DNA from: Desulfobacterales bacterium
GTDB lineage: Bacteria > Desulfobacterota > Desulfobacteria > Desulfobacterales > UBA5852
DNA: 36,016 nucleotides
Assembly (NCBI GenBank): GCA_030065275.1
Contig: JASJCV010000002.1
Location: forward strand, 1 to 36,016
Direction of reading: 5' to 3'
Below, in pieces: positions 7,322-16,234 of the stretch (the first letter of the stretch is position 1; every line of letters begins with the position of its first letter). The notes beneath the pieces are model-generated. The model had not been told where the DNA came from, did no database searches, and worked only from the letters and a program-made list of their open reading frames with translations. Made by a program: the position numbers and the translations under genes.

Positions 7322-8886
7322 TGTTCACCTCCTTGCATCAAAAACGTTTCAAGCTGATCGAATTCGATTTCCCCCTGGGCCAGAACCAGACGGGCGAATT
7401 GACTGACCTTGCGGGGGCCCTGGCATCTGCCGAATAGCCGCCGAAACCGCCGTCGCCCGATCGCATAGCTGAGTTGGTAGCCCGGCTTGAGCGCATAGCG
7501 CGCCACGGCGGCCCGGGCCCGTTGCGGCGCCATGCCTTGGGCGCTTAACAGTCCGGTGGCGTCCTCCAAACTCTGGCGGTGAAGGTGAATGTTCAGATCC
7601 ACGCGCCCCCGGAGCGCCCTCCAGAAACGTCGTTTGGCCATGAGCAAACTGTCGGACGGTCCGCTGAAAAACCCCGTGGCAAACATGAGCTCTTCGCTAA
7701 AGCTCGCCCAGCCCTCGTAAAACAGCGGAAATTCCAGGTGACGGCGGACCAATCGCTTGTGATTCCAGCGGCAGGTGTCCAGGAGATGGTGCCCGGGGTA
7801 TGTTTCATGGGCGGTGAGGAGGCGGTAGTCGGCCGGCACGGCGTCCTCGAGGACATAAAAAGTTCCACCGCGAGCCGGATGGCCTGGCGCGGCGCTAAAC
7901 GCGGCCGTGCTGCGTATGGGTGCCATGTAAGGCGGGATGGTTTCAACCCGCACGGGACATTCCCGGGTCAGGCCCGCAGGCATTAATCCCTCATCGGTAC
8001 AATGGGCGGACAGCGCATCGATCGCCCGGCGAAAGGGTCCCCTTGGTCTGCTGTGAGGCCGGGGGCGCTTCAGACCGGCCACCACAGCCCGCCAATCCGC
8101 AGAAGGTTCGATCTCAGCCGCGTGCCGGTGCAGCAAGCGCGTGACGGATTCCATTTCGCGCGTGAGTTCTTCTTCCAACTCGGCTGTGGGGACGCGACAG
8201 CCGATATGTGACGCCGCAATCCGTTCGTAAATCTCGACGGGCAGCCGGAACGACTCCTCCATCGGAATCGATTGAAGATGGGTGTCAAATCGGCCCAGGG
8301 CCATCCGGGCCGAGCGGGTGATTTCGTCCTCGAGCGGCAATCCCCGCAGCCAGGCCGTGAGGCTCTGGGCCATGGCCCGGCCCAATCGATTGAACAGGGC
8401 CGGCACGCCCGCTAGATTGATTTGAGCGCCTTCAAGAAAGGCCGGCACGCCCTTAAGCCGCTGTCTGAAGGGTTCGGCACCCTTGTCGATGGCTTCGGCC
8501 AACCCGATTCCCATGATGCTCAGATAAAACGTCGGTTGCTTGCGATGCGCATTCACCAGGGTTAATTGTTCATGCAGCGTATTCAGCATCCGCCGCATCA
8601 AATGGAGGTCGATGCGGGAATCCCGTGATGGCAAGGTGGGTTCCAGCCCATCCAGGCTTCGCAGCCAGTTCTGACAATGACTTGCGAACGTGTGGATGCT
8701 CTCTGCCGAGAAATCGTCCCAGCGTGACCAATTTGCGGATCCTGGCGGTATTTGGGGAAAGAAATGAAATTCGTCGCTGGCGGTGCACACGGGAAACCGC
8801 CAAGCGATATTCGTCAGGATGTCATCGGCGACCCGCTCGAAATCCTGGTTCGATCGATCGGCTTCAGTTGCTGTCCGTGGTTCCAT
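7318..8886 (-). CDS. DUF885 family protein (putative zinc metallopeptidase)
   Basis: This 522-residue, largely helical protein carries the DUF885 signature HETYPGHHLLDTCRW (about 360-374) and, about 25 residues later, YEGWASFSEELMFATGF. In this family these supply the HE..PGH zinc ligands and a downstream glutamate. The enzyme class is predicted to be a metallo-carboxypeptidase or aminopeptidase. No convincing signal peptide is seen, so it is probably cytoplasmic, whereas many DUF885 proteins are exported. I chose the ATG at 8886; a TTG eight codons upstream is possible, and neither has a strong ribosome site. Its stop overlaps the start of the ATP-grasp gene (ATGA), making it the promoter-proximal gene of a three-gene coupled unit. 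Confidence 0.85.
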   Translation of the reverse strand: MEPRTATEADRSNQDFERVADDILTNIAWRFPVCTASDEFHFFPQIPPGSANWSRWDDFSAESIHTFASHCQNWLRSLDGLEPTLPSRDSRIDLHLMRRMLNTLHEQLTLVNAHRKQPTFYLSIMGIGLAEAIDKGAEPFRQRLKGVPAFLEGAQINLAGVPALFNRLGRAMAQSLTAWLRGLPLEDEITRSARMALGRFDTHLQSIPMEESFRLPVEIYERIAASHIGCRVPTAELEEELTREMESVTRLLHRHAAEIEPSADWRAVVAGLKRPRPHSRPRGPFRRAIDALSAHCTDEGLMPAGLTRECPVRVETIPPYMAPIRSTAAFSAAPGHPARGGTFYVLEDAVPADYRLLTAHETYPGHHLLDTCRWNHKRLVRRHLEFPLFYEGWASFSEELMFATGFFSGPSDSLLMAKRRFWRALRGRVDLNIHLHRQSLEDATGLLSAQGMAPQRARAAVARYALKPGYQLSYAIGRRRFRRLFGRCQGPRKVSQFARLVLAQGEIEFDQLETFLMQGGEH

Positions 8887-9223
8887 CGGGGGCTTCCGGT
8901 GCTGGCGCAACGGGCGCCAGCCGCATCCAGCTGGCTACTTTGTTGACACCCATTTCCTGGTTGGAAGATGTTTTCCTATGCCTCGACACATATATGAATA
9001 TTCGTTCTTGGCCTTCGAACGCCGATTCACTGAAACAATCGTAGTGATTTCTTAGCGTTGAAAAGCGCCGGCGGAAGAGCGGCCCAAAGGCCCAAATTTC
9101 CGGCATCGGAATTGCAGCGTAGCAGGCAAGCTATGGACTGCGTTTCCCCGATGGGGGGTGCGCGCGGTCGAAATCGGGAACTGATGTTGCGTTGATGCTG
9201 AAAGCTGGAAAGAACGCCTCGAA
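8887..9223. other. Divergent intergenic region
   Basis: About 340 bases separate the minus-strand DUF885 trio from the plus-strand zinc-ribbon gene. It must contain the promoter of the trio. A perfect TTGACA occurs on the plus strand at 8943-8948 but has no good -10 partner. A short AT-rich patch with the palindrome GAATATTC occurs near 8997-9004. No coding frame is convincing. Confidence 0.4.
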
Positions 9224-9526
9224 ATGCTCAAAGCCCCGTTTAAACCCAAGCGATGCCCCTGGTGCAATTCAAATTTAGTAGCCCAAATCATTCATGAAAT
9301 CAAATCGCTGACGCCGACGGCCCGAAAGGCGCTCGACGATGGCAAGGCCGTCCTGGGCGTACGCATGGAAGAAGGGGCCAACCCGAAATGGCAGTGCATG
9401 GATTGCGGCGCCCAGATCTACGGCCATGACGCCCGGTCGCACGCGAACATCGATTCGGAATCATTGGGCGTCGTGCCGGCGAGCAAAGCCTTCAGGGGAG
9501 CAAAACCCCGTAAAAAAGAGCATTGA
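9224..9526 (+). CDS. Zinc-ribbon-like small hypothetical protein
   Basis: This 100-residue protein has two CxxC pairs, CPWC (11-14) and CMDC (58-61), spaced as in a zinc ribbon with a long insert. The C-terminus is basic (RGAKPRKKEH). The segment between the pairs (HEIKSLTPTARKALDDGKAV) looks helical. The fold suggests nucleic-acid or protein binding, but nothing more specific can be said. The Shine-Dalgarno upstream of the ATG is weak (GGAAAG some 13 bases away), so the exact start is uncertain. It converges on the PAS-LuxR regulator. Confidence 0.68.
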   Translation: MLKAPFKPKRCPWCNSNLVAQIIHEIKSLTPTARKALDDGKAVLGVRMEEGANPKWQCMDCGAQIYGHDARSHANIDSESLGVVPASKAFRGAKPRKKEH

Positions 9527-9615
9527 ACGCATCCGGTACCGCAGTGAATATCCGCATCAACCATCTCTCGGAAAAACCGACGTCCGGCAAATTATCGCCG
9601 AACGTGTCCCCGCGG

Positions 9616-10917
9616 CTAGCGCGAGAGGAGATATGTGCGCAGATTGGCGTTTTTATGGCGCAGGCCGAGTTTATTGCGGATATTGCGGCGATGCATCTCC
9701 ACGGTGCGGACCGATATGTTCAGAAGTGAAGCGATTTCTTTGGTCTTGCGACCATGTTTGACCAGATTGGCCACTTCGACCTCCGCAGGCGTAAGCTCAA
9801 GATACTGTGTGGCGATATGCCGGGAAAAGGGCGCAATAATCTCCTTGAGATTGGCCTCCAGGATGGCCACATAGGACTTTTGACGTTCATTCAAGCCGCT
9901 GCTTTTTAACCTGTTCAAGAGAGGGTCGGCCAATTGGTGAATGCTGGCGACGACCGTTTCCTCGATCTCGGTCTTGTCCTCCTCGCGAATTTTCACCAAG
10001 GTCCTCAGAGCGGTATTGATTTCTTCCAGGCGGATGTTTTTTTTCTTGAGCTCATTTTCACGGCTTCTCAGAGCGCGCTGTGTCCGCTTTTGCTCGGTGA
10101 TGTCGGTAACCACCGCGAATGTGCCGCAGAACCGGTCATCTTCGTCGTAAAGGGTTTGCGGCGAAAGGATGCTGGTATTCTGGCGGCCGTATCTGTCCGT
10201 CCAGGCGAACTCGTAAGACTGGCCCTCCCCCCTTAAGTTCCCGGTCAGGATGTCTTCGAGCGGCGCAATGGCTTGAGGATCGATAATTTCACGCACATTG
10301 TGTCCCACCAATTCCTCGGCCTGATAGCCGCTCATGGCGGCAAGCCGGTGATTGATGTAGACGATGTCGCCCTCCGCGTTCATCATGGCCAGCCCTTCGG
10401 CCATGGTTTCGACCAGGGTGCGAAATCGCCTCTCGCTGTTGTGCAGGGCGATTTCGGCCTTTTTGCGCTCATCGATCTCGTAAATGGCCGCCGTGGCGCC
10501 GCAGATGCGACCGCCTTGGCGGATATAGCGGATGTCGAAAAGCGCCCACAACTCACCTCCATCCTTGAGCTGAAGCTGGTATTCGACATGCTTGGAGACG
10601 GGCTGGCCGGATCGAATTTTGGCGAACCGGCGCAAATACCGTTCACGGCTGGTAGCCGTCAATAAGTCCGTGGGCTCTAGGCGCATAAACTCTTCGCGGC
10701 TGCAGCCCACACGCTCCAAGACATAATTGTTGACGGCCGTGAAGCAACCTCGATCGAGATCGATTTCAAGCATGCCCACCGGGGCGGTCAAATAAAGCGT
10801 CCGGAAGCGCGACTCGCTGTTTTTGGCGGCCTTAAGCGACTGTTCCAAGCTCCGGTTGATTGCCTCCAATTGTCTGATGCGCGCCTCAAGCCTGGAGGGC
10901 TTTGTTTCAGAAACCAT
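9616..10917 (-). CDS. PAS-PAS-LuxR family transcriptional regulator
   Basis: This is a 433-residue one-component regulator. A short N-terminal coiled coil (about 8-35) precedes PAS domain 1 (about 35-150, with SESRFRTLYLTAPVGMLEID) and PAS domain 2 (about 160-280, with SERRFRTLVETMAEGLAMMN). The second PAS ends in the PAC-like VVTDITEQKR. A second coiled coil (about 280-310) and a helical linker lead to a LuxR-type HTH (about 372-433: LELTPAEVEVANLVKHGRKT, then EIASLLNISVRTVEMHRRNI). There is no kinase domain and no receiver. The PAS domains probably sense a ligand, redox state or light through a cofactor that cannot be read here. No target gene is evident. Confidence 0.9.
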   Translation of the reverse strand: MVSETKPSRLEARIRQLEAINRSLEQSLKAAKNSESRFRTLYLTAPVGMLEIDLDRGCFTAVNNYVLERVGCSREEFMRLEPTDLLTATSRERYLRRFAKIRSGQPVSKHVEYQLQLKDGGELWALFDIRYIRQGGRICGATAAIYEIDERKKAEIALHNSERRFRTLVETMAEGLAMMNAEGDIVYINHRLAAMSGYQAEELVGHNVREIIDPQAIAPLEDILTGNLRGEGQSYEFAWTDRYGRQNTSILSPQTLYDEDDRFCGTFAVVTDITEQKRTQRALRSRENELKKKNIRLEEINTALRTLVKIREEDKTEIEETVVASIHQLADPLLNRLKSSGLNERQKSYVAILEANLKEIIAPFSRHIATQYLELTPAEVEVANLVKHGRKTKEIASLLNISVRTVEMHRRNIRNKLGLRHKNANLRTYLLSR

Positions 10918-11023
10918 AGCGTTGCCCGCGATCGTTGAAGTTGGATGACCCTGTTTCTTGGATCAGGCCCCATAATACTTCAAGGCTGTTATTACAAGCG
11001 GCGCGATAATTCAATCCTGGCGG

Positions 11024-11938
11024 CTAGACGTTCATCCTCCGGAGCCGATGCCGCAACCAGGCCATGCCCAATCGGCCCTTGAGGTTGAAAAGGGGCAGAA
11101 GCCCGTCCAGCCGTTTTTCGATCCAGGGTGTCAGATAACAGATGCGTATGAGTTCATGATACAGGTGTTGGATGTCAGGGGATTCAAAGCGAATCCGATC
11201 GTGGTCATGATTGAGCCCCCATCGGCGGGCGATTCGGTCGGCGGCTCGGGCCCCCTCACGAATAGAGACGACCGTACTCAAGGGACTCACGGGCAGATGT
11301 ACGTCCGACGGTCGATGGTCGAGCGACGCGGCCGCCGCCCCGGAGAGCCTCCGACGCCAGCCTTCGGTGTCGAACGCTCCGGGCCCGCAAGACTTGTCGA
11401 TCGGATGCGTGCCGATTCCGGGCGCCACGGTCCGGGCCTGGCGGCAGGCTTCCGGGCAGCCGGAAAAGAAAAGGGGCCGGATGCCGACGGGCAATAGACT
11501 CGCCGCAAAGAGCTGAATCTCGGGCAGGCATCGACCGTTAACCCGGATGTCGCTCAGCCGGGAGGTCAGGGTATGCGCCAGAAACCCGCCTGTTCCGGAT
11601 GCCGCATGCATGCCCAGAAACATCACGGCGTCAGCCGGCGGCAAGGCCCCCATCCCGGGAACGGGACCCATGTGGTAGCCCGATATCACCCGCACCCTCC
11701 GCGGGAGACGATCCACCAACAGGTTGTATCCGGTGCGGTGAAAGTCCTTGACGGTCAGCGCCGAGACGCCGGCCTTGAGCAGGGCGCGGGCGACGGCCCC
11801 CACATCGGCGGTCATGGCTTCGCAGGCACGGACCCATGCCTTGGTCATAAAGGCGGAGCTTTCGTAATTCCAGCAACCGGAACTGCCCTCGATATCGGCA
11901 ACGATCAACACATGCCGGTAACCGTGGGACGAATCCAT
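11024..11938 (-). CDS. M55 family (DppA-like) D-aminopeptidase
   Basis: This 304-residue protein matches DppA-type M55 zinc aminopeptidases. The N-terminal VADIEGSSG gives the Asp15/Glu17 metal pair. VKDFHRTG, LGMHAASGTGG and VNGRCLPEIQ supply the histidines and glutamate expected for a two-zinc site. The family hydrolyses D-amino-acid dipeptides, for example from peptidoglycan. The C-terminal 50 residues (LTPWIEKRLDGLLPLFNLKG) are unusual for DppA and could be a family-specific tail. I chose the ATG at 11938; an in-frame TTG at 11953 overlaps the stop of the upstream M48 protease gene (TTGA) and has GAGG four bases upstream, so it is a serious alternative. It is probably co-transcribed with the M48 gene. 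Confidence 0.82.
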   Translation of the reverse strand: MDSSHGYRHVLIVADIEGSSGCWNYESSAFMTKAWVRACEAMTADVGAVARALLKAGVSALTVKDFHRTGYNLLVDRLPRRVRVISGYHMGPVPGMGALPPADAVMFLGMHAASGTGGFLAHTLTSRLSDIRVNGRCLPEIQLFAASLLPVGIRPLFFSGCPEACRQARTVAPGIGTHPIDKSCGPGAFDTEGWRRRLSGAAAASLDHRPSDVHLPVSPLSTVVSIREGARAADRIARRWGLNHDHDRIRFESPDIQHLYHELIRICYLTPWIEKRLDGLLPLFNLKGRLGMAWLRHRLRRMNV

Positions 11939-11949
11939 GCGCCGGCCGC

Positions 11950-13212
11950 TCAAGCGGCCTCAGCGACGCGGGCCCGGATCGCCCGGATGCGCGCCATGAC
12001 CGGCGGATGCGAATAATTCAGGAAAACGAAGAATGGGTGGGGGGTCAGATTGGATAGATGGTTCACCGAAAGGGTCTTCAACGCGCTGATCATGGCTTCG
12101 GCGTTCTGCGTTGTATCGACGGCGAAGCGATCGGCACTGAATTCGTTGCGGCGTGAAACGAACGACGCCAGAAGACCTAAAAAGAATTCGACCGGCGTGT
12201 AGAGCAGGCCGAAAAACACCATCCCGGCAGAAACCGAGATCTGGGACATGCCAAAAGCCTCGAAAAGCGCGGGCGCGGAGACACACAGGGAAAGCATGAA
12301 AAACATGAGCCCCGTCTGGAGAACATTGAGAAACAGGCCTGTCAGGAGATGGTGCAATTTGTAGTGCCCCATCTCGTGTCCGATGACGGCAACCAGTTCG
12401 TCGGTGTCGTGACGCTTGACCAGTGTGTCGAAGAGAACGATGCGCTTGTGGCGTCCGAAACCGGTAAAAAAGGCATTGCTCTTGGACGATCGTTTGGAGC
12501 CGTCCATGATAAAAACGTTTTTCAAAGGGAAGTGGATAGAGGCGGCATATCCCATGATCGCGTTTCGCAGGGCATCCTCGCGCAACGGTTCGAAGCGATT
12601 GAAAAGCGGCATGATCCAGGTGGGTGCCAGATATTGCATCACGAGCATGAATACGATCACCACCAGCCACGAATACCACCAGGCATTGCCGCCGGCGGCT
12701 TCGAAAAAAAAGATGACGCCGGCCACAAGCGGCCCTCCCAGCGCCACGCCGAGCACCACACCCTTGATACGGTCGAGAATAAATGTTGCCGGACTCGTGA
12801 GATTGAACCCGTAACGTGTCTCGATGACAAAGGTGGCGTAGATGTTAAATGGCAACGATACGAGGCCCTGGAGCAATACCAGGGCACCGATGTAGACGAC
12901 ACCGGTGGCCACGGTGCCCCACTCCAATCCGCGCACGATGGCATCCAAACCGGGGAATCCGCCGCCAAACCAGAAAGCCAGGATCACCAGGAGATTGAAA
13001 CCGGATGAAAGCCAGCCCAAACGCGTATTGTCGCGCAGATAGCGCTGCGAGCGGCGGTAGCGCCTGTCATCGTAGTAAGGTTTGAATTCATCCGGCGGGC
13101 GGCTTGTCATGGCCTTGAGATTGAAAAGGTCGGCGGTGAAATTGAGCAGGAACTCCAGTATCAGGGCCAGCAGAATGATCCAGGCAACGATGTTCATATC
13201 CAAGGCAAGCAT
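11950..13212 (-). CDS. M48 family metallopeptidase (Ste24/CAAX-protease-like), integral membrane
   Basis: This roughly 420-residue polytopic membrane protease has the zinc motif HEMGH at about 279-283 and the downstream third-ligand region SRRNEFSADRFAV (about 355). A Ste24-type layout is visible: N-terminal helices, the cytoplasmic segment FVIETRYGFNLTSPATF, then NAFFTGFGRHKRIVLFDTLV before the active site. The C-terminal LSNLTPHPFFVFLNYSHPPV is typical of Ste24 homologues. In bacteria such enzymes handle membrane-protein quality control; CAAX processing is a eukaryotic role. The start is uncertain: the ATG at 13212 has GAGG directly adjacent, a TTG lies two codons upstream, and another ATG is at 13197. 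The M55 gene follows within about a dozen bases. Confidence 0.92.
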   Translation of the reverse strand: MLALDMNIVAWIILLALILEFLLNFTADLFNLKAMTSRPPDEFKPYYDDRRYRRSQRYLRDNTRLGWLSSGFNLLVILAFWFGGGFPGLDAIVRGLEWGTVATGVVYIGALVLLQGLVSLPFNIYATFVIETRYGFNLTSPATFILDRIKGVVLGVALGGPLVAGVIFFFEAAGGNAWWYSWLVVIVFMLVMQYLAPTWIMPLFNRFEPLREDALRNAIMGYAASIHFPLKNVFIMDGSKRSSKSNAFFTGFGRHKRIVLFDTLVKRHDTDELVAVIGHEMGHYKLHHLLTGLFLNVLQTGLMFFMLSLCVSAPALFEAFGMSQISVSAGMVFFGLLYTPVEFFLGLLASFVSRRNEFSADRFAVDTTQNAEAMISALKTLSVNHLSNLTPHPFFVFLNYSHPPVMARIRAIRARVAEAA

Positions 13213-13275
13213 CCTCAAACCGCGTCCAAGGGAATCGTTTCATCCATACCAAGGAGAAATGACCAAACACCAATC

Positions 13276-13305
13276 AAAAAGGGCGACCCTAATGGATCGC
13301 CCTTT
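13276..13305 (-). terminator. Rho-independent terminator
   Basis: A nine-base-pair stem (AAAGGGCGA at 13278-13286 with TCGCCCTTT at 13297-13305) encloses a ten-base loop. On the minus strand the stem runs into a five-T tract. It lies about 125 bases beyond the stop of the acyltransferase-hydrolase gene and just before the M48 gene, so it probably separates the two transcripts. Confidence 0.7.
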
Positions 13306-13428
13306 GAGACGAGGAGATTGAAGGAGGTTTTTTTAAAACCACCCAATGTCACATTAAGCCTGACACTGTGGTTGTCAAGTGAACAGCCCCAAAAAGCGGG
13401 AAACACGCGAAAGATCGTGAGGTAAGCT

Positions 13429-15600
13429 TTAATCGATGGCCCCACTGCGGATATCGTCGAGGAAATTGCCGATCACCCGGTGGACTTTGGCCGCACCATC
13501 ACCGAGAAGAATGCCGTGCCGATCGAAATTGAAGAGCATATATTTTTTATCCTCCGAACCGATCAGTTCAAAAACGCGTCGCGACCCACGTGGATCGACC
13601 ACCGGGTCACCGGCGGATTGCACCACCACGGCCGGCACCTGGACATGGTTCAAGCGCTCCTCGACCCGGTCCATGAGCCGCTCCAGTTCGCGAATGCCCG
13701 CGATGGGGTTGCGCGAATAGTTGATGTGCGGATTTTCCGGTTCGTTGGCGATGAATTCCTTGACGGGCCCGCCGGTGCGAATGCGCTTCATCAGGCGGTT
13801 CCATATATCCATGGCGGGCACGAAGCGGGCCGAAAAATCCTGCAAACGCAAAGGCGGACAGACAGCGAATACGCCTCGCACGGACGGCAGGCGCGAGGTC
13901 GTTTCAAGGGCCAGCCCGGCCCCATTTGAAAAACCACCGAGGACCACCCGGCGACAGTGGCAGGCCATCAGGGCGCATCCGGCCTCCACCACCCGAAGCC
14001 ATTCCTGATAGGAGCGTGTGGCCAAGTCCTCTGGGGCCGTGCCGTGCCCGGGAACACGCGGCGCGTAGACCCAGAAGCCCTTGCGCTGAATGAAGCGCGC
14101 CAGCTCGCGGACCTCTTCCGGAGCGGCCATGTAGCCGTGGACCAGTACAACACCCAGGCTCCTGGATCGGCCGCGAAGGAGAAAAGGCCGGCCGATGGAC
14201 GGATCCTTGGATTCGCCCTCGATGCGATAGGTGGCGTAGTCCCGTTCAAAGGCGGCTTCCGCCTGCCCGAGCAGACGACGTGCCAGCCGGCGGCGTGTCG
14301 CAAACCCCGGCTGCCAGGCGATCCGACGCAGACAGCGCTGCAGGGAATTCAACGGTTCGATTTCATTGGCCATCACGCGCACCGGGTTGTCCCTGCGGAT
14401 GCGGTGGAATGCAAACGGACGCGTGAGTCGTTTGGCATCTTTGTACAAAAAGCCATCGCGGGCTGTGACGACACCCGTTTCCCGGGCCAACTCGTAAAAA
14501 TCGCGATAGTTGTCGAATCGGTCATCGGTCAGCAGATGCAGCTGGTCTTCGCGCAGGCTGCGATGCAAATGGAGGTCCGGGGCGGTGAGGCAATGGGCCG
14601 CCGCCAGATAGACCTTGCGCCGCAGGTCGTCCGGACAGAGGCGTTTGGAAGGCGCCAACCGCAGCAAGGAGGCGAAGAGGTGGTCGTGGTTGACCGTGGT
14701 CATGGCGTAGATCGCGTCCATATACCGTTTCATGATCTGCACGGCTTCCCGGCGCATCTGGCTCCGGGAACGGATCTCTTCGTCGAAACCGATCGGCCGT
14801 CCGGACTGGATATCCTGGTTGATGGTCGGACAGCTCAGGCATCGATTGATGGCGATGGGCGCACCAAAGTTCATGTCGACATCCACACCGGATAGAAACA
14901 TCGTGCCTTCGGCCATCAATTCCTCCACCGCACGCTCGGACAGCCCCTCTTTGAAACGCCGCGCCAGCGAGGTCAGCATGTTTTCCCTGGCCCGGATGGG
15001 ATAGTAGGTCAGGTTGACCGGCACGATAAACAGGTTGCGCTCGAGCACGGGCGTAATATCGTCGATGCCGAACTGCCCGATCAACCGTTGGGTCTCGGCG
15101 TGTTCCAAGGCATGCAGATGGCGCAGGCGCTGCCGGTAGAACTCGGTGCGCAGCGCCAGCGTGGCCGCCCCGGTGTGGGGCGGATGCTTGCCACCGGCGT
15201 AGGAAATCATGTGGCGGCCTTTTTCCACCAGCTTTTTGTTCTTGACCATCCGCCCTTCCGGATAGATGACCCAGGCGGCCTCGCCGGTCAGCAGTGTCTT
15301 GACAATCAAGCGGTCACGATCCGGATCCCGGGTGGATACGGCTCCGACCTGGTCGAGATAGTTTCCCAACGGGCCCTTGAACAGACCGAAGTCCGCCAGC
15401 GACCATACCGGGGTGCCGGTCAACCGGTAAATGAAGTAGGGCATCAACAGGGTTTCGATGCGCGTGAAATGGTTGACCACGAAAATCAGGGACGACGACG
15501 AGGGAATGCGCTCGGCACCGTGGGAGCGGATGTTGGCCTTGGAGAGCCAGGAGAACGCTTTGATGGCCAGGCCGGTGGTGCGGTAGGCGAAGGGATTCAT
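13429..15600 (-). CDS. Fusion protein: PlsC-like acyltransferase plus alpha/beta hydrolase
   Basis: This 723-residue protein has two enzymatic parts. Residues about 20-300 resemble glycerolipid acyltransferases (PlsC/LPLAT). NHFTRIE (43-49) takes the place of the usual NHxxxxD box, with Glu49 for Asp, and IYPEGRMVKN (112-121) takes that of the FPEGTRS box. The middle (about 300-470) is helical with no recognised domain. Residues about 480-715 form an alpha/beta hydrolase: oxyanion-region VLVHGYMAAPEEV, nucleophile elbow GFSNG with Ser558, QSAGDPVVDP with Asp665 and FDRHGI with His695, all in the expected order of a monoacylglycerol-lipase/carboxylesterase. The start ATG (15598-15600) lacks a clear Shine-Dalgarno. 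It is probably peripheral to the inner membrane. Remodelling of acyl chains on one lipid is an inference. Confidence 0.88.
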   Translation of the reverse strand: MNPFAYRTTGLAIKAFSWLSKANIRSHGAERIPSSSSLIFVVNHFTRIETLLMPYFIYRLTGTPVWSLADFGLFKGPLGNYLDQVGAVSTRDPDRDRLIVKTLLTGEAAWVIYPEGRMVKNKKLVEKGRHMISYAGGKHPPHTGAATLALRTEFYRQRLRHLHALEHAETQRLIGQFGIDDITPVLERNLFIVPVNLTYYPIRARENMLTSLARRFKEGLSERAVEELMAEGTMFLSGVDVDMNFGAPIAINRCLSCPTINQDIQSGRPIGFDEEIRSRSQMRREAVQIMKRYMDAIYAMTTVNHDHLFASLLRLAPSKRLCPDDLRRKVYLAAAHCLTAPDLHLHRSLREDQLHLLTDDRFDNYRDFYELARETGVVTARDGFLYKDAKRLTRPFAFHRIRRDNPVRVMANEIEPLNSLQRCLRRIAWQPGFATRRRLARRLLGQAEAAFERDYATYRIEGESKDPSIGRPFLLRGRSRSLGVVLVHGYMAAPEEVRELARFIQRKGFWVYAPRVPGHGTAPEDLATRSYQEWLRVVEAGCALMACHCRRVVLGGFSNGAGLALETTSRLPSVRGVFAVCPPLRLQDFSARFVPAMDIWNRLMKRIRTGGPVKEFIANEPENPHINYSRNPIAGIRELERLMDRVEERLNHVQVPAVVVQSAGDPVVDPRGSRRVFELIGSEDKKYMLFNFDRHGILLGDGAAKVHRVIGNFLDDIRSGAID

Positions 15601-15683
15601 ACAGGAAGTATAGAAAATTCAGCACGATCAATCAATACGCCGGCCATCCGGCATCGAGCGGGGAGAAGGCCGCCGCGGGCAAG

Positions 15684-15712
15684 TTGACACGATCCACAAT
15701 TACCGTTAATTT
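15684..15712 (+). promoter_or_regulatory. Candidate sigma-70 promoter of the ferredoxin-mnmA-mtaB operon
   Basis: A perfect -35 TTGACA (15684-15689) is followed after 17 bases by TAATTT (15707-15712), a three-of-six -10 match. It would give a leader of about 85 bases before the GTG start of the NIL-ferredoxin. The -10 is weak, so this is only a candidate. Confidence 0.38.
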
Positions 15713-15802
15713 CGATGGCTGTATGTGTGCCTCAAGCGCGGCGGCATAATCTCTGTGCCGTCGTCAGGGCATCAACCATCGGGCGCAGGGGAGACCGAAA
15801 GG

Positions 15803-16234
15803 GTGTACTCCAAAATTCTGATGCTGCGTTTTTCGGCCAAGGTTTCCCAGAAACCGGTCGTATGCTACCTCACCAAACGTTTCGATTTGACCTTTAATAT
15901 TCTCAACGCCACCATTTTGCCCCGCAAGGAAGGGGTCATGGTCCTCGAGCTGTCCGGTGAGCGTAAACAGTTCCGCGAGGGCGTCAAGTTCCTCAAATCG
16001 CAGGGCATTGATGTCCAGAATGCCGGCCAGGAAATCAAACGGCTCAAACCCAAATGCACCCACTGCGGTGCCTGCACGGCCGTGTGCCCGACCGGCGCAC
16101 TGGATATCGAGCGGCCGTCGATGAATGTCAACTTCGACCAGCGCAAATGCAGTCTGTGCGAATTGTGCATCCCCGCCTGCCCATCACGCGCAATGACCGT
16201 CCGACCGATCAACAAGATCTTTTTCGAGGAATGA
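15803..16234 (+). CDS. NIL-domain 4Fe-4S ferredoxin
   Basis: This 143-residue protein has an N-terminal NIL domain (about 1-75; VCYLTKRFDLTFNILNATIL, then PRKEGVMVLELSG) and a C-terminal two-cluster ferredoxin domain. The cluster motifs are CTHCGACTAVCPTGAL and CSLCELCIPACPSRAM, with four cysteines each. I chose the GTG at 15803 because GGGGAG lies nine bases upstream and homologues begin at this point; the frame extends further upstream without protein-like sequence. NIL-ferredoxins of related type support sulfide-to-homocysteine sulfur incorporation in anaerobes. Here the gene overlaps mnmA by ATGA, which suggests it delivers electrons or sulfur for tRNA thiolation. That role is inferred from position only. 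Confidence 0.92.
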   Translation: MYSKILMLRFSAKVSQKPVVCYLTKRFDLTFNILNATILPRKEGVMVLELSGERKQFREGVKFLKSQGIDVQNAGQEIKRLKPKCTHCGACTAVCPTGALDIERPSMNVNFDQRKCSLCELCIPACPSRAMTVRPINKIFFEE

